Positions 1 through 8,521 of a stretch of DNA of 28,404 nucleotides are shown piece by piece. The DNA is taken from assembly GCA_009602725.1 (NCBI GenBank), contig WELB01000163.1:66542-94945 (forward strand), in the 5' to 3' direction. Numbering within the stretch: position 1 is the stretch's first letter; each line of letters begins with the position of its first letter. The position numbers were made by a program, and so were the translations under genes. The notes beneath the pieces were generated by a model. It was given only the letters and a program-made list of their open reading frames with translations, did not search any database and had not been told where the DNA came from. Source of the DNA: Spirogloea muscicola (lineage: Eukaryota; Streptophyta; Zygnematophyceae; Spirogloeales; Spirogloeaceae).

Positions 1-110
1 TCGCCCCGCCGCGGCAGGCGGCGGCGGTGGCGGGGCACCCGGAGTGGGCGGCGCCAACCGCGGCCCCCCACGGGCCCGGCGCGGGCCCCCAGTTGCGACT
101 GCAATGGCCG
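1..110. other. GC-rich window edge
   Basis: Very GC-rich sequence with GGC runs, matching in composition the islands that precede the SMP-like/neurochondrin pair and NOL11. It could be the edge of a gene-start island lying outside the window. No exon can be supported here. Confidence 0.3.
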
Positions 111-410
111 CTGCTTCTTGACCTTGTCCACCCATTCTTGGGCAGGGCTTTCACGGCCAGCGTTCTTTCTTCTTCGGGCTGGTTTTTCCAGCCCCTATTC
201 TCAATTAGTGAGCACTTGTTTCACAGCCAGCGCCCCTTCTGAACCCAGTTTCTCCGGCCTGCGGCTGCTAAGCAGGAAGAAGGAAAAAAAGAAAAGGAAA
301 AAAAGTAAGTGCTCGCCCATATAGAGAAAGCGCGGCCAGATTGACTGGTGGCTGGGAAAGGCCAACCCAAAAAAATGGACAAGGTCTGAGGGAGCTTGAG
401 TGTATATAGA
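110..410. repeat. Foldback-family repeat, inverted pair of arms
   Basis: The left part (about 110-220) is in minus orientation and the right part (about 290-400) in plus orientation, and both carry the family's diagnostic elements. The left part holds a hairpin at 176-194: GGGCTGG, loop of five T, CCAGCCC. The right part has the GCTCGCCCAT box followed by ggctgg and ccaaccc blocks and a run of A. The same elements recur at 960-1040, 1380-2160, 20665-20877, 22690-22870 and 27640-28005. Reading frames here are incidental. Confidence 0.55.
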
Positions 411-499
411 AGAGAGAAGGCGCGCGGGGCGCATGAATTGAAAGGGATGCCAATTCAAGCCAATACATTGTTCAGGCAGAGTCGAGTGCAGACTAAACA

Positions 500-700
500 A
501 TGCTACATAATAATATAGAAGAGAACCCGACAAAGCCAGCCCAAAAGGGGAATATGGTGTGTTAAGTGATGGAGGGCCTGTGTGGCCAAGTACAAAGGTA
601 AGCACATTGACGAATGGACATCACCAGCTGCTAAGCTGACCCGCTCAGTAACCACGAGCCAGCACATAGAAGGAAGAAAGCGCGGCCAGGTTGACTGGTG
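500..700 (-). repeat. Retrotransposon 3' end, subfamily B (minus strand)
   Basis: Read on the minus strand this gives the 3' tail of the window's non-LTR element: a GCTGGCTCG...CGGGTCAGC hairpin (635-663), then the tail containing ATGTGCTTACCTTTGTAC and GGCCCTCCATCACTTA. The same tail follows the hairpin at 4781-4809 on the plus strand and 19951-19979 on the minus strand. No coding part is kept. Confidence 0.65.
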
Positions 701-719
701 GCCCAAAGTGATGGACAAG

Positions 720-960
720 GTCTGAAGGAGCCGGAGTGCGAAGGACTTGGACTAAGACATCAGCCAGGGAACGCTCAGTAACCTCTAGTCAGGAGATGCA
801 AGTCTGAGTAGCTAGCCGGCGGAAAGACGTCGCCCTAACGGAAGCCGGAGGCCGCCGCCAAAGCTCGGCCTGCGCGCAAGTGAACCGCAAAGGCAAGGGA
901 CCGCTGCATCGAGATCGCCAAACGCATTCGGAAGACTTGAGCGAGGGACCCGGCGACGTT
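720..960 (+). repeat. Dispersed repeat shared with 19445-19660
   Basis: Diverged copy of the segment at 19445-19660 in the same orientation. Shared landmarks in order are a GCTCAGTAACCTC box, a GGAGTA/GAGTAGCTAG box, a GGCGGAAA box, a GGAGGC box followed by GCAAAGGC, then a CGCATTC...GAGCGA block. No reading frame is conserved between the copies, so this is probably a non-coding mobile or retroposed sequence. Confidence 0.5.
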
Positions 961-1060
961 GAGGAGAGGCAGGAGATGAAAGTGCTCGCCCATTGAGGAT
1001 AGGGGCTGGAAAAGCCAGCCGCAGGAAGGACGACGGGTGGGGGAAAGGAGGGCTGGAGGT
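960..1060 (+). repeat. Foldback-family arm with hairpin
   Basis: Contains the GCTCGCCCATTGAGGATAGG box followed at 1003-1020 by GGGCTGG, a five-base loop and CCAGCC. This block is almost the same as 27917-27955 and close to 22709-22750. Confidence 0.6.
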
Positions 1061-1379
1061 GCCACAGAGAAAGAGAGGGGGGGGCCGTGCCGCAGGGAGC
1101 CATGTCGACTCGACCTGCGCCTTGAGGGGTGGGAGGCAGTAGCAGTGGCAGAAATAGAGAAGGCGCGCGGTGCGCATGAAAGGAATGAAGGAAGGCGGGT
1201 GGGGGAAACGAAAGCCGGAGGTGCCACAGAGCGGGTGGGAGCCGTGCCGATGGGGGCCATTGTGACTCAACCTGCGCCGCTTCTGGAGCTGCTAGAGGAG
1301 TGGTAGGCAGCAGCAGAGAAGGAGGGTTTGCTACATTTCCTGTTGCGTTGTCTTGTGCCTAGCTGTGTCATTTTTCTTG

Positions 1380-1480
1380 TTGGCATCTTTTTGGCCCTTT
1401 AGATTATGTCCATTCTTTTCGGGCTCGACTCTGCCAGCCCTTCTTCTCTATGAGGGCGCACTTTTTTCTGACACTTTTCC
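1380..1480 (-). repeat. Foldback-family arm (minus orientation)
   Basis: Has the arm order seen elsewhere: TTTTTGGCCCTTT, about 25 bases, TTTCGGGCT...GCCAGCCC, then a GAGGGCGCACTTTTTTC block. It reads as the reverse complement of the plus-orientation arms. The hairpin is imperfect in this copy. Confidence 0.45.
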
Positions 1481-1589
1481 TTTTGTTCTTCAGATGATTT
1501 CATACGCACCGCGCGCATTCTTTCCAGCATACAGCAGACATTAGTAGCAGCCTTGTCCAATCTTGTGGAACTGGCCTCTCACAAGAGAG

Positions 1590-1715
1590 GCGGTTCCATG
1601 GCCCACGCCTTGCACCTGCGGGATGGCCGTGCTCTCGCTGCAGTCTCTGGCTATCGTCAGGAGAATTTCGTGTATTTGAAATAAACGAAGGCCAAATGGC
1701 CAAGTGCATAGGGCT
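1590..1715. repeat. Retrotransposon fragments
   Basis: The reverse complement of about 1655-1712 contains CTTGGCCATTTGGCCTT, then a TTTATTTC and AATACACGA tail. This is the terminal block of the element seen at 3360-3412, 21420-21475 and 22490-22540. On the plus strand at about 1605-1640 the reading ALHLRDGRALA resembles ALHQKAGRALVGG in the element's ORF. The two pieces are in opposite orientation, so this is a small mosaic of decayed copies. Confidence 0.45.
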
Positions 1716-1739
1716 CCGTTTTATACAGCCTTGTTTATC

Positions 1740-2160
1740 CTGCACTGCATTCTACCTAAACAATGTATTGGCTAGAATTGGCCTCCCTTTGAGTTCATGC
1801 GCTCCACGGACCTTCTCTCTCCAACCCCAAGTCTGAGATAGCGCTTTTTGGCCCTTTCGTTGTTTGGCCCCTTCGAATCTTGTCAGAGTATTTCGGGCTG
1901 GCTTATCGCAGCCATGGGAGAGGCACTTCTCTCGTCACAGCCGTTGCCGCCATTGGGAGAAAGCATGGGGAGAGCCACTTCTCTACAAAGGCCGCTCAAC
2001 AGGGTATTTTGAGCACCCAGTCGGCCACTTGAGTCGCTCTGTGCTTTGGCCCGTTTTGGCCCGCTTGAAGTTTGCTCTCTTTTCTCTGGCTGGCCTCTCC
2101 CAGCCACCACCCTCTCCTGGAAGCGTCGTTCCTCTTCTTCTCACAGCCCTCGCCCTTTTG
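1740..2160 (-). repeat. Composite of foldback-family arms
   Basis: Starts with a CTAAACAATGTATTGGCT block that is also present at 28270-28300 and, inverted, at 455-475. At 1838 it continues into AGCGCTTTTTGGCCC and CCCCTTCGAATCTTG, then CGGGCTGG...CAGCC, and at 2040-2160 a second arm of the same design (TTTGGCCCG, CTGGCTGG, CCCAGCC, CTCTCCTGGAAGCGT). A 238-codon plus-strand reading frame (1864-2580) crosses these blocks. I take it to be chance, because repeat copies elsewhere do not keep the frame. Confidence 0.5.
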
Positions 2161-2199
2161 GGTAGAGCTGCTACAGAACGCGGCTCCCGCTTAGCCTGT

Positions 2200-2540
2200 G
2201 CAGCACTCGAAGGCCCTGGCCCTGCATCAGCGTGTTTGGGCGCCGCACTAAGCCAAGCTGCCGGTTTTGTGGCCCCCACATTAGCTTGTCCATGTTATGT
2301 GCTCACTTGTGGTACTATGGCCCATTTACGCCTTGCCATGTGCTTCCTTAGCCTCTGTTGGCCTAAGGCTTTTGCTTTGTGTAGGCCCCACCCTGTGCGG
2401 TACTTTTCCTTGCAACAACCGCATGGGCTCGGCTTGGCCTTGTTATCCATCCAAGCACACCGCGCGCCTTTTTTTATTTTCGCCATCTCCTTGAGCGCCA
2501 TGCCCCACGCTCGGATACCCATACGGTCTCTAACCAAGGC
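2200..2540 (+). repeat. Dispersed repeat shared with 18955-19340 and 27470-27600
   Basis: Shares a series of short blocks with 18955-19340: AAGGCCCTGGCCCT, CTAAGCCA, CAAGTTAGC/ACATTAGCTTGT, GCTCACTTGTGGTACTA against GCTCACTCGTAAGTACTA, and AAGGCTTTTGCTTTGTGTAG against AAGGCTTTGCTTTGTATAG. The 27470-27600 segment shares only the GCTCACTCGTAAGTACTA block and its flanks. No function is recognised. Confidence 0.45.
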
Positions 2541-2605
2541 GTTTCAGTATGTCTGCAGCGAGCTCAGGCCCGTGCTCTAATCAGGAAGCTGGGCGAGCCT
2601 CTGAT
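2540..2605 (+). repeat. Retrotransposon coding fragment
   Basis: CTGCAGCGAGCTCAGGC followed by GAAGCTGGGCGAGC matches the end of the element's ORF (CTGCAGCGTGCTCAGGC... at about 22313). In the matching frame it reads LQRAQARALIRKLGEPL against LQRAQASALHQKAGRAL. It is about 60 bases of a decayed, 5'-truncated copy. Confidence 0.55.
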
Positions 2606-3000
2606 TGATTATAATCGCATTGGCTGTGTCAGGCCAGACCAAATAATGGACAAGGTAGGAGGTAAAATCACCATGAAAGCACAAACGAATGGTAATACAA
2701 GAGACTATCATGATTTGCAATCAGTAAGTCTTAGCCAGTCAACAGCCAGTACTTAGCAGCAGAAAAAGAGTGGACCCTGAGGCGGGCCAGCACGCAGATG
2801 AATGGCGAGCGCCTGGGTTTGCTGCAGCAAACTTGACGGAAGCATGCAAGTTCACCAGGGCGAGCAAGCCCGCGGCATGGTTGATTGGCTGCGCATGGTG
2901 CTGCCCCTGCCGTTGAGCCACCGCTCATTGCGCAAGCAGCTGGACGTCAAGCCACCGACCCTCAAAAATCCCGTGCACAAATAAGTGTAACCGGCAAATC
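2605..3000. other. No gene seen
   Basis: Small reading frames exist on both strands at 2730-2985, but none resembles a known family and none has convincing splice sites. The interval lies between two retrotransposon fragments. Confidence 0.4.
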
Positions 3001-3059
3001 AACCCCTTCAATGTGGTCGGTGTGTGTGAGATCCTGACTCCGTGCAACTTTGGCGACCG

Positions 3060-3413
3060 CGTGCCTTGCCTTCAAAACATTGCCAATCTAGGCTACACTC
3101 GACGTGCAGATGTGTTTCCGGCTGAGTTGGGCTTGCCAGCTGCATATCTGTCGCTCTTGCGACGTCGATTTCGGCCTGTTTGCAGCGTGCTCAGGATAGT
3201 GCCTTGCACCAGAAAGCTGGGCGAGCTCTAGTAGGTGGCAGAAGGGCTCCGTTCCTGGTATCTAGTATTCATGCATCGAGTAGTGACCTTTATGTTTTGA
3301 CCCGTGGTTATTGAGCGGGTCAATCTGCTGTAGGTTATGTAGATTTTTAGATGTGCTTGCCTTTGTACCTGGCCATTTGGCCTACATTTCTTTCTAATAC
3401 ACGATCTCTCTTC
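3060..3413 (+). repeat. Retrotransposon copy A, 3' end
   Basis: The last 340 bases are nearly identical to 22205-22543 (copy C), with about six differences seen by eye. The ORF end (CLQNIANLGYTRRADVF...) is followed by the TTGACCCG...CGGGTCAA hairpin (3297-3323), the tail, and the same terminal ACACGATCT. One missing base near 3168 (GTCGATTTC against GTCGAGTTTC) shifts the frame, so the copy is dead. There is no poly(A) at the 3' end. Confidence 0.8.
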
Positions 3414-3604
3414 CTGACTGAGAGGACCAGCTTGCTGTGGTCAGAGAAAGAAGCGCGGTCAGAGAGTGGTTGTGACCGCACCAGCAATGCTGCGCGGGCC
3501 ACCATCAGGCGTGATAGTGACCAGGTCCATCCGCCTTGGTTGGGCTTGGTGGCGGGTTGGCGGGTGGGCTTAAATTTGCCGTCGAGTGTGCGGGCATCGC
3601 TTCA

Positions 3605-3720
3605 CGACCCTCATACGTGCTAAGCAACGGCTATGGAGCGGGTCAGCATAACAGAGGCGGCTTGCCTTCGTGCTCGGCCGCTTTGGCCGCTGTCACTCAT
3701 TACTCGCTGCCTTATATCCC
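3605..3720 (+). repeat. Decayed retrotransposon 3' tail
   Basis: GAGCGGGTCAGC is followed by GGCTTGCCTTCGTGCTCGGCC and a CTGTCACTCATTAC block, matching the tail after the hairpin at 4781-4809 (GAGCGGGTCAGC, GTGCTTGCCTTTGTGATTGG, CCATCACTCTGTAC). The left hairpin arm is degraded. Confidence 0.45.
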
Positions 3721-3829
3721 CGTGGTCACCTCAATTGTCCTCTCTATACGACGCATCTCAGCACCTGGAAGCGTGGTCCTTGACTGGAAGCGTCCTTTAT
3801 TCTCTAATCAAAGCATCTCAGCACCTTTT

Positions 3830-4690
3830 TAGAATGAGCGGGACGCTCTCAATACTGGATCCAACAGCCATTGCCCAATTTAAGCACGCACCCATGGTGC
3901 AGAAGGGAACTTTAATTGTTGCCAAACTTCCATCACGAGACTACCCCAAATTACCACAATTCAAAATAAGGGCGAGTAAGGGTGGCCCATCCAGGTTCTG
4001 AAGTCTACCTTCAGCAAGCTTCATCAGTACCTCATAACCCATAACCTCAAATGGGTCTAGGCAGTCATGGTTGATGAGGCACCGCTCTGATTGGAGGAGA
4101 CTGTCTGGAGCCTGATATCGACCACCCTACTTCTGTACCTGATGGCCAGGTGGGCTGCCCTCAAATGTCTGTCTTTATGATTCAGTACTCAGTCGTGCCG
4201 CCTGTTCACTACATGTTCTCGTCGACGCTCTTCGTTGTTCCATTGAAGGTGCAGCTCTGATGTCAATTTCCGTGCACTGCAGCTTCGCGGAGCTGCTTTC
4301 AAAACCACTGACGAGGTCCATTATTAGGCTCCTGACGCCGAGCTCACCATCAAGCGCGCCGGCAAGACCTACACTGGCCGCTTGGAGATTGCACCCGTAG
4401 CTATAAAGAGGTATTCACCTAATTGGTCAGCACTCGTGTGGGGGGAGGTGTTGCTTGGTTAGATCTATCAGTGGCTCTAGTCTTCCTCAAACGCGAGGAG
4501 GGAACCAATTTTACCGACTACAGTCTCCACAACATCAATCCTACACCAGCACCAGCCCTCTCACTGCCAACTCACCTGTGTCGTCTTTGGAGATGTCTCT
4601 TACAAGTCAAGCAATGCTGCCTGGCAGTATATATGACAATCTTGATGTTACCGAAATTTGCTTGAGAAGATTAAGAAAGCCACGTCCTTT
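3830..4690 (+). pseudogene. Decayed coding-like region, origin unknown
   Basis: Several plus-strand stretches read like protein but are broken by stops and frame changes. Examples are KGTLIVAKLPSRDYPKL near 3905-3955 and LTIKRAGKTYTGRLEIAPVA at about 4340-4405, with an in-frame stop shortly upstream. The region runs directly into a subfamily-B retrotransposon tail at 4690-4900, so it may be the coding body of that element or an unrelated insert. I do not recognise the family. Confidence 0.25.
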
Positions 4691-4900
4691 GTGTGATTGT
4701 AGAGCCAGCGGTGGCCTCCAATGCCAGATTGGCTCTCATTTGCCGTCCGGAGTCGGGCATTACTTAGCCATTCTCCACGTGCTGACTCGTGGTTATTGAG
4801 CGGGTCAGCTTAGCTGCAGGTAATGTGCATCATCACCTGTCGATGTGCTTGCCTTTGTGATTGGCCACTCAGGCCCTCCATCACTCTGTACATGCCGTAT
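4690..4900 (+). repeat. Retrotransposon 3' end, subfamily B
   Basis: The coding end reads ILHVLTRGY then stop, as LYVLTRGY-stop does in copy C. The stop lies in the loop of the hairpin GCTGACTCG...CGGGTCAGC (4781-4809). The tail then follows with ATGTGCTTGCCTTTGTGA and GGCCCTCCATCACT. Confidence 0.65.
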
Positions 4901-5640
4901 TCCAATGAACCAGCAGGCTATTAATATGTTATTGACCTCCTGTGCACACCACCCGTGCTGCTTTCTCCCTTATATGTAGAGCGAGCTGCCATCTGGCAGC
5001 TATTTGGCAGCTATTGCGCCGCCTTCTTCATATACTACCGACATAGCACTCTGATGTGGTGCTTCCAAGTGAATCTGATTATTGCCATACCATGCCCGTG
5101 GTCCGTGTGACAAGCTCTTTCTTTACCTCCTAATATTTTTTCATCACTTCAAGAAAGCATGCACAGTCTCACAACCCCTGGCCATGCAATGACAGGTGTG
5201 TAGCTGCTCCTTGCTAGATACAAAACTCACTCCTCAAGGCCCACCATTTGTGCACAGATCACCCTGTCGATCTGCAGGTGTGTGGACGCTTTCCGCACTA
5301 TCATCCTCATTGACTGCAGAGTCTCTCAGATGAACCCGCAAGTGCCACAGAAAGAGCTTATATCATGCATCTCTGAAGTGCCATGGGAGTTTTACAATCC
5401 TATGGGCTGTTCTTCCGCAAAGGTGTGAAGCTAAAGAAAGAAACGAATCAATAATACTTTACTTACATTCATTTCAATGGGGCCATCGCTTACAGGCACG
5501 TAAAATTTGCAGAGCACTCCTTGTTCTTGTTGGAAAGAGTGTCCTTTGTAAACTCTTGATTGCTAGCTGCATATGGTCTAGGTCTAGCTGTTTTGTGTGG
5601 AGCTGCGCTGTAGCGCCTTGGTATGCTCATCACGGACAGC
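4900..5640. other. No gene seen
   Basis: AT-richer sequence without a long reading frame, a clear exon or a recognisable repeat. Confidence 0.4.
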
Positions 5641-5649
5641 GGTAGACGA

Positions 5650-5950
5650 GGTCTAGGGTTTTTGCCCTAGGAGTGGGTGGATGGCATGGGTCCCACACCC
5701 TGGTTGCCAGGTCAGCGACTTATCTGCCGGACTGGCCGACCAGCTCAGCCTCCCCGCGACTGCCCTGCGGGTCGGGCCGGGGTCATAAGACGCTGGAGGG
5801 CAAGCAGTCCTTCGCTCTTCTCAACACCTTCGGGCCCTCCTAGTCCGGTCGCTCCCCAGTCGCCGCCGCCGCCGCTGCCGCCGCCGCCGCTGTCGCAGCC
5901 GCCGTCGTCGCCAAGGCCATGGCGGGCGCTGCATTCCTACAGTTCTGAGG
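5650..5950. promoter_or_regulatory. GC island with CCG repeat, possible gene start
   Basis: Strongly GC-rich with a CCG/CTG/TCG trinucleotide run at about 5862-5910, the same composition as the islands at the SMP-like/neurochondrin pair and at NOL11. An ATG in good context lies at 5920 (GCCATGGCG) but reads only MAGAAFLQF before a stop. No following exon was recognised on either strand. Confidence 0.3.
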
Positions 5951-7838
5951 CTTACCTGTTTTCTGCTAATATGTCTTGTGGTTCTTACCTGCCACTCCTC
6001 CAACTTATGCAGAGCGCAGATCCTTTTACAACCAATGCAGAGCACAAGGCCCACACTCACCACGGGGCGAGCTATACTACATGGACATAGGTCTTGGTAG
6101 TCATCGCAGCATACTCGTGTCATTTAATTGCAAGGTTTTAGTAGTCATCGCAGCGTATTCATGTCATTGATTGCAAGAGTCTTTCTTGTCAAGAAGGATA
6201 TATGGGCGAGCACAAGCTAGTGGAGAAAAGGGAGGGGACTGACCACATGTATGATGGCGTTTAGTCAAATTTGCAATGATTAGCAGAAGATCTGATCTGA
6301 CATTTATAGACGCTGCATGCCTTATCATGACCAGCTCAGACTCCTCTTGGCGAGTCGCCCACTATGGTGCAGATGTATCATCGGTCTTCCACATTCACTC
6401 GACCGTCGTCACCAATCTGCATAAGGAGAATGTCTTGTCTTGCTGTTGGGCATGGCAGCTATTCTAGCTGCCTGCACAGCATACTTGACAGCTAGTGCGC
6501 TTGTGTGTCAAGCGTGGCTAGATAGTTGTGCTCTACATGCTTGACTGCGCAGTGGAATTGAGATAGCGCTAGTTCTAATGCGAAGGCCCTCGGCAGGGGC
6601 CGTTGCAAACTTCTGTATACCCGGTAGGTGGATGTGGAGGTGGGATACGTGACTACGGTGGACTGTAATGCGGAGCCACAAGTGACACTATCCTTGGGCT
6701 TACATACGTGTTGGGGGTCGCTCACATGCCTACACATATTGTACTAAAAGGACCGTCCCGGGCCCAGCCAAGCAGCCTAGGCAGTGCCCTCGCGCAGCTT
6801 TTATAGCCTGATTTCCACATCAGCTGCATGCGCGCTCAATCCCGTGCTGCATGCGCGCTGCACGAGCTGCATGCGCTGCATGCGCGCTGTCCCACAAGCA
6901 GACATGTGCTTGCCGGGGTAGGTATATCGCCTGTGCATTATGGAATGCTTACGGTACACTCAAATCCCGGCCCTTCATCAAATGGCTCGCGGATGCTCTT
7001 GCAAGTGGCTCGTAGGTTTGCAGGCGATTTTAGACCCACACATGCCCTGATGAGTGCATCACTGTCTCCAGAAAATTCACTCAAGATAAGACAAAGCACT
7101 GTGTCATACAAGGGGTCTGAGGACAACCAACTGGGCTCCAGTGTCTCTCTCAGCCACGGAGCTCATTCACTTCGACTTTGTACATGACGAGCTGGCCTTT
7201 GGCTCCTACAGTGTGACGTGACAATATGCGTTCGTGTTCATTTGACTTGCGGGTTCATCCTCAGCGACTAATCTATAAAATAGTATTCTATGTCCAGAAG
7301 GATTTGTCCAGCGTTCAGCGAACCCTAGAGTCGTTAATTACAGAGATCTTGCATGCTTAATGCCCACAGAGTCATCAACATGTCATGCTTTGCTTCGGTG
7401 CTAAGCATACCAACTGTATGTATGGCTGTTGTCCCGAGCGGCCCAAGGCTGATTGCATCCTCTCACTCGGCTCTACGGTCTACTATGTCATCGGGTGTTT
7501 GCAAATGTCTTGCTGCGCAAGCAGCACAATTGGCATCGTAAGTGCCTTGTGCAGAACGCAACTCTTACGGTTCACATTCTCGAAGTGTTGGAAATCTGTT
7601 ATTGACTTGCTTACTCTCTGTAGCCTCCCCTTTTTCAATGGGCTGAGGGATGCTGCCTGTGAGGCTTCTTAAGATCAATTCTCTACACTGCGCTAGCAGA
7701 TAAGGATATGTCAATCTAATTTGGAGGTGAGCTGAAGTTTGCGAGTCCGTTCAAAGTAGATACTTACTCACATGCACAGCCTATCATCCATAGAGCTCGC
7801 ACTCTGGTCAAGCAGCGCTACCAAGCTTGACTAAATTT
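5950..7838. other. No supported gene
   Basis: Only short frames. A minus-strand frame at 6938-7126 (SDPLYDTVLCLILSEFSG... LRATCKSIREPFDE) reads like protein and could be an exon, but it matches no family I can name and its splice sites are unclear. Confidence 0.35.
6818..6892. repeat. GCATGC-rich cluster
   Basis: Five GCATGC palindromes in about 60 bases, most in the context CTGCATGCGCGCT, at about 6825, 6850, 6870 and 6880. This looks like a short decayed tandem array or a cluster of binding sites. Confidence 0.5.
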
Positions 7839-8207
7839 TCAACTTCTCTTAGAGCAAAGAACAGCAGAAAGCATCTGCCCATACAACTTGCTTCCAGCTA
7901 TGACATCAAACTCCACTCGACCTCCACTTCCCGATCTAGTAGAATGCTCCCTCATAGACTGAAGCCGCCGCCACTTGGAAGCAGGTCTCCACCTATCTAA
8001 TGGAGAAGAAGTTAGCATTGCCCACAATTGCCCCTGCGATAGGCTCTGCAGCATCAGCAATCTAAAGCAGGACGCTCCTCCCATTCCTTCTGCCGATCTT
8101 TGTGGTGAAGCCGCCTTGGCAGCTAGTAATATTAGAAGGTTTTCTTCCACAAAGATACCACTCCGAGCTTGGGCAGCCGACAGTGGCCTTTCGCCTGGAT
8201 AGGTCAA
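7839..8207 (-). CDS. Possible C-terminal exon, unknown protein
   Basis: A 122-codon minus-strand frame ending in TGA just downstream of NOP53. It reads like protein throughout: GIFVEENLLILLAAKAAS, then LDRWRPASKWRRLQSMREHS, then GRVEFDVIAGSKLYGQMLSA near the end. A possible internal acceptor (CTCCATTAG) precedes the last third, so the true exon may be only about 7839-7997. No family is recognised and the upstream exons were not resolved. It may be a chance frame. Confidence 0.25.
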   Translation of the reverse strand: MTYPGERPLSAAQARSGIFVEENLLILLAAKAASPQRSAEGMGGASCFRLLMLQSLSQGQLWAMLTSSPLDRWRPASKWRRLQSMREHSTRSGSGGRVEFDVIAGSKLYGQMLSAVLCSKRS

Positions 8208-8521
8208 TCACCTGCCGCTTGCAACCTGCCACCAATGTTGCTGGCGACAATATTGCTATACCGTGAACAATCTCAGCAGGATTGTTGAGTTTAAATTGCT
8301 GAAGGCAGACCAGACGATGCAGAGGCCATCCTCTGCTAAAAGATGCGGAGATGACAAGGTTTGCATGTCTGATGTAATGACATGTCAAGCTACACGAGTG
8401 ATCCAAAGACAAGTGGAGCTGCTCGATAGCAACTCCACTGCGTCGTGACAACATATAGCCTTAAGCCTAAAATTAGATGCTTGTTACACTCACTTTCTAT
8501 GAGAATCAATGTAAATTTGTG

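Noticed and set aside
201-605. A 134-codon minus-strand frame.
   Set aside because: It lies entirely across repeat arms with runs of Phe and Leu from poly-T. No family resemblance.
1864-2580. A 238-codon plus-strand frame, the longest in the left part of the window.
   Set aside because: It crosses two foldback-type arms, another dispersed repeat and a retrotransposon fragment. Other copies of these repeats do not keep the frame.
5677-6090. A proline-rich 137-codon plus-strand frame.
   Set aside because: The proline run comes from the CCG microsatellite. The downstream part has no conserved look and no supporting splice signals.
8062-8454. A 130-codon minus-strand frame overlapping the possible exon at 7839-8207.
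   Set aside because: All three minus-strand frames of this stretch are partly open and none shows a family motif.
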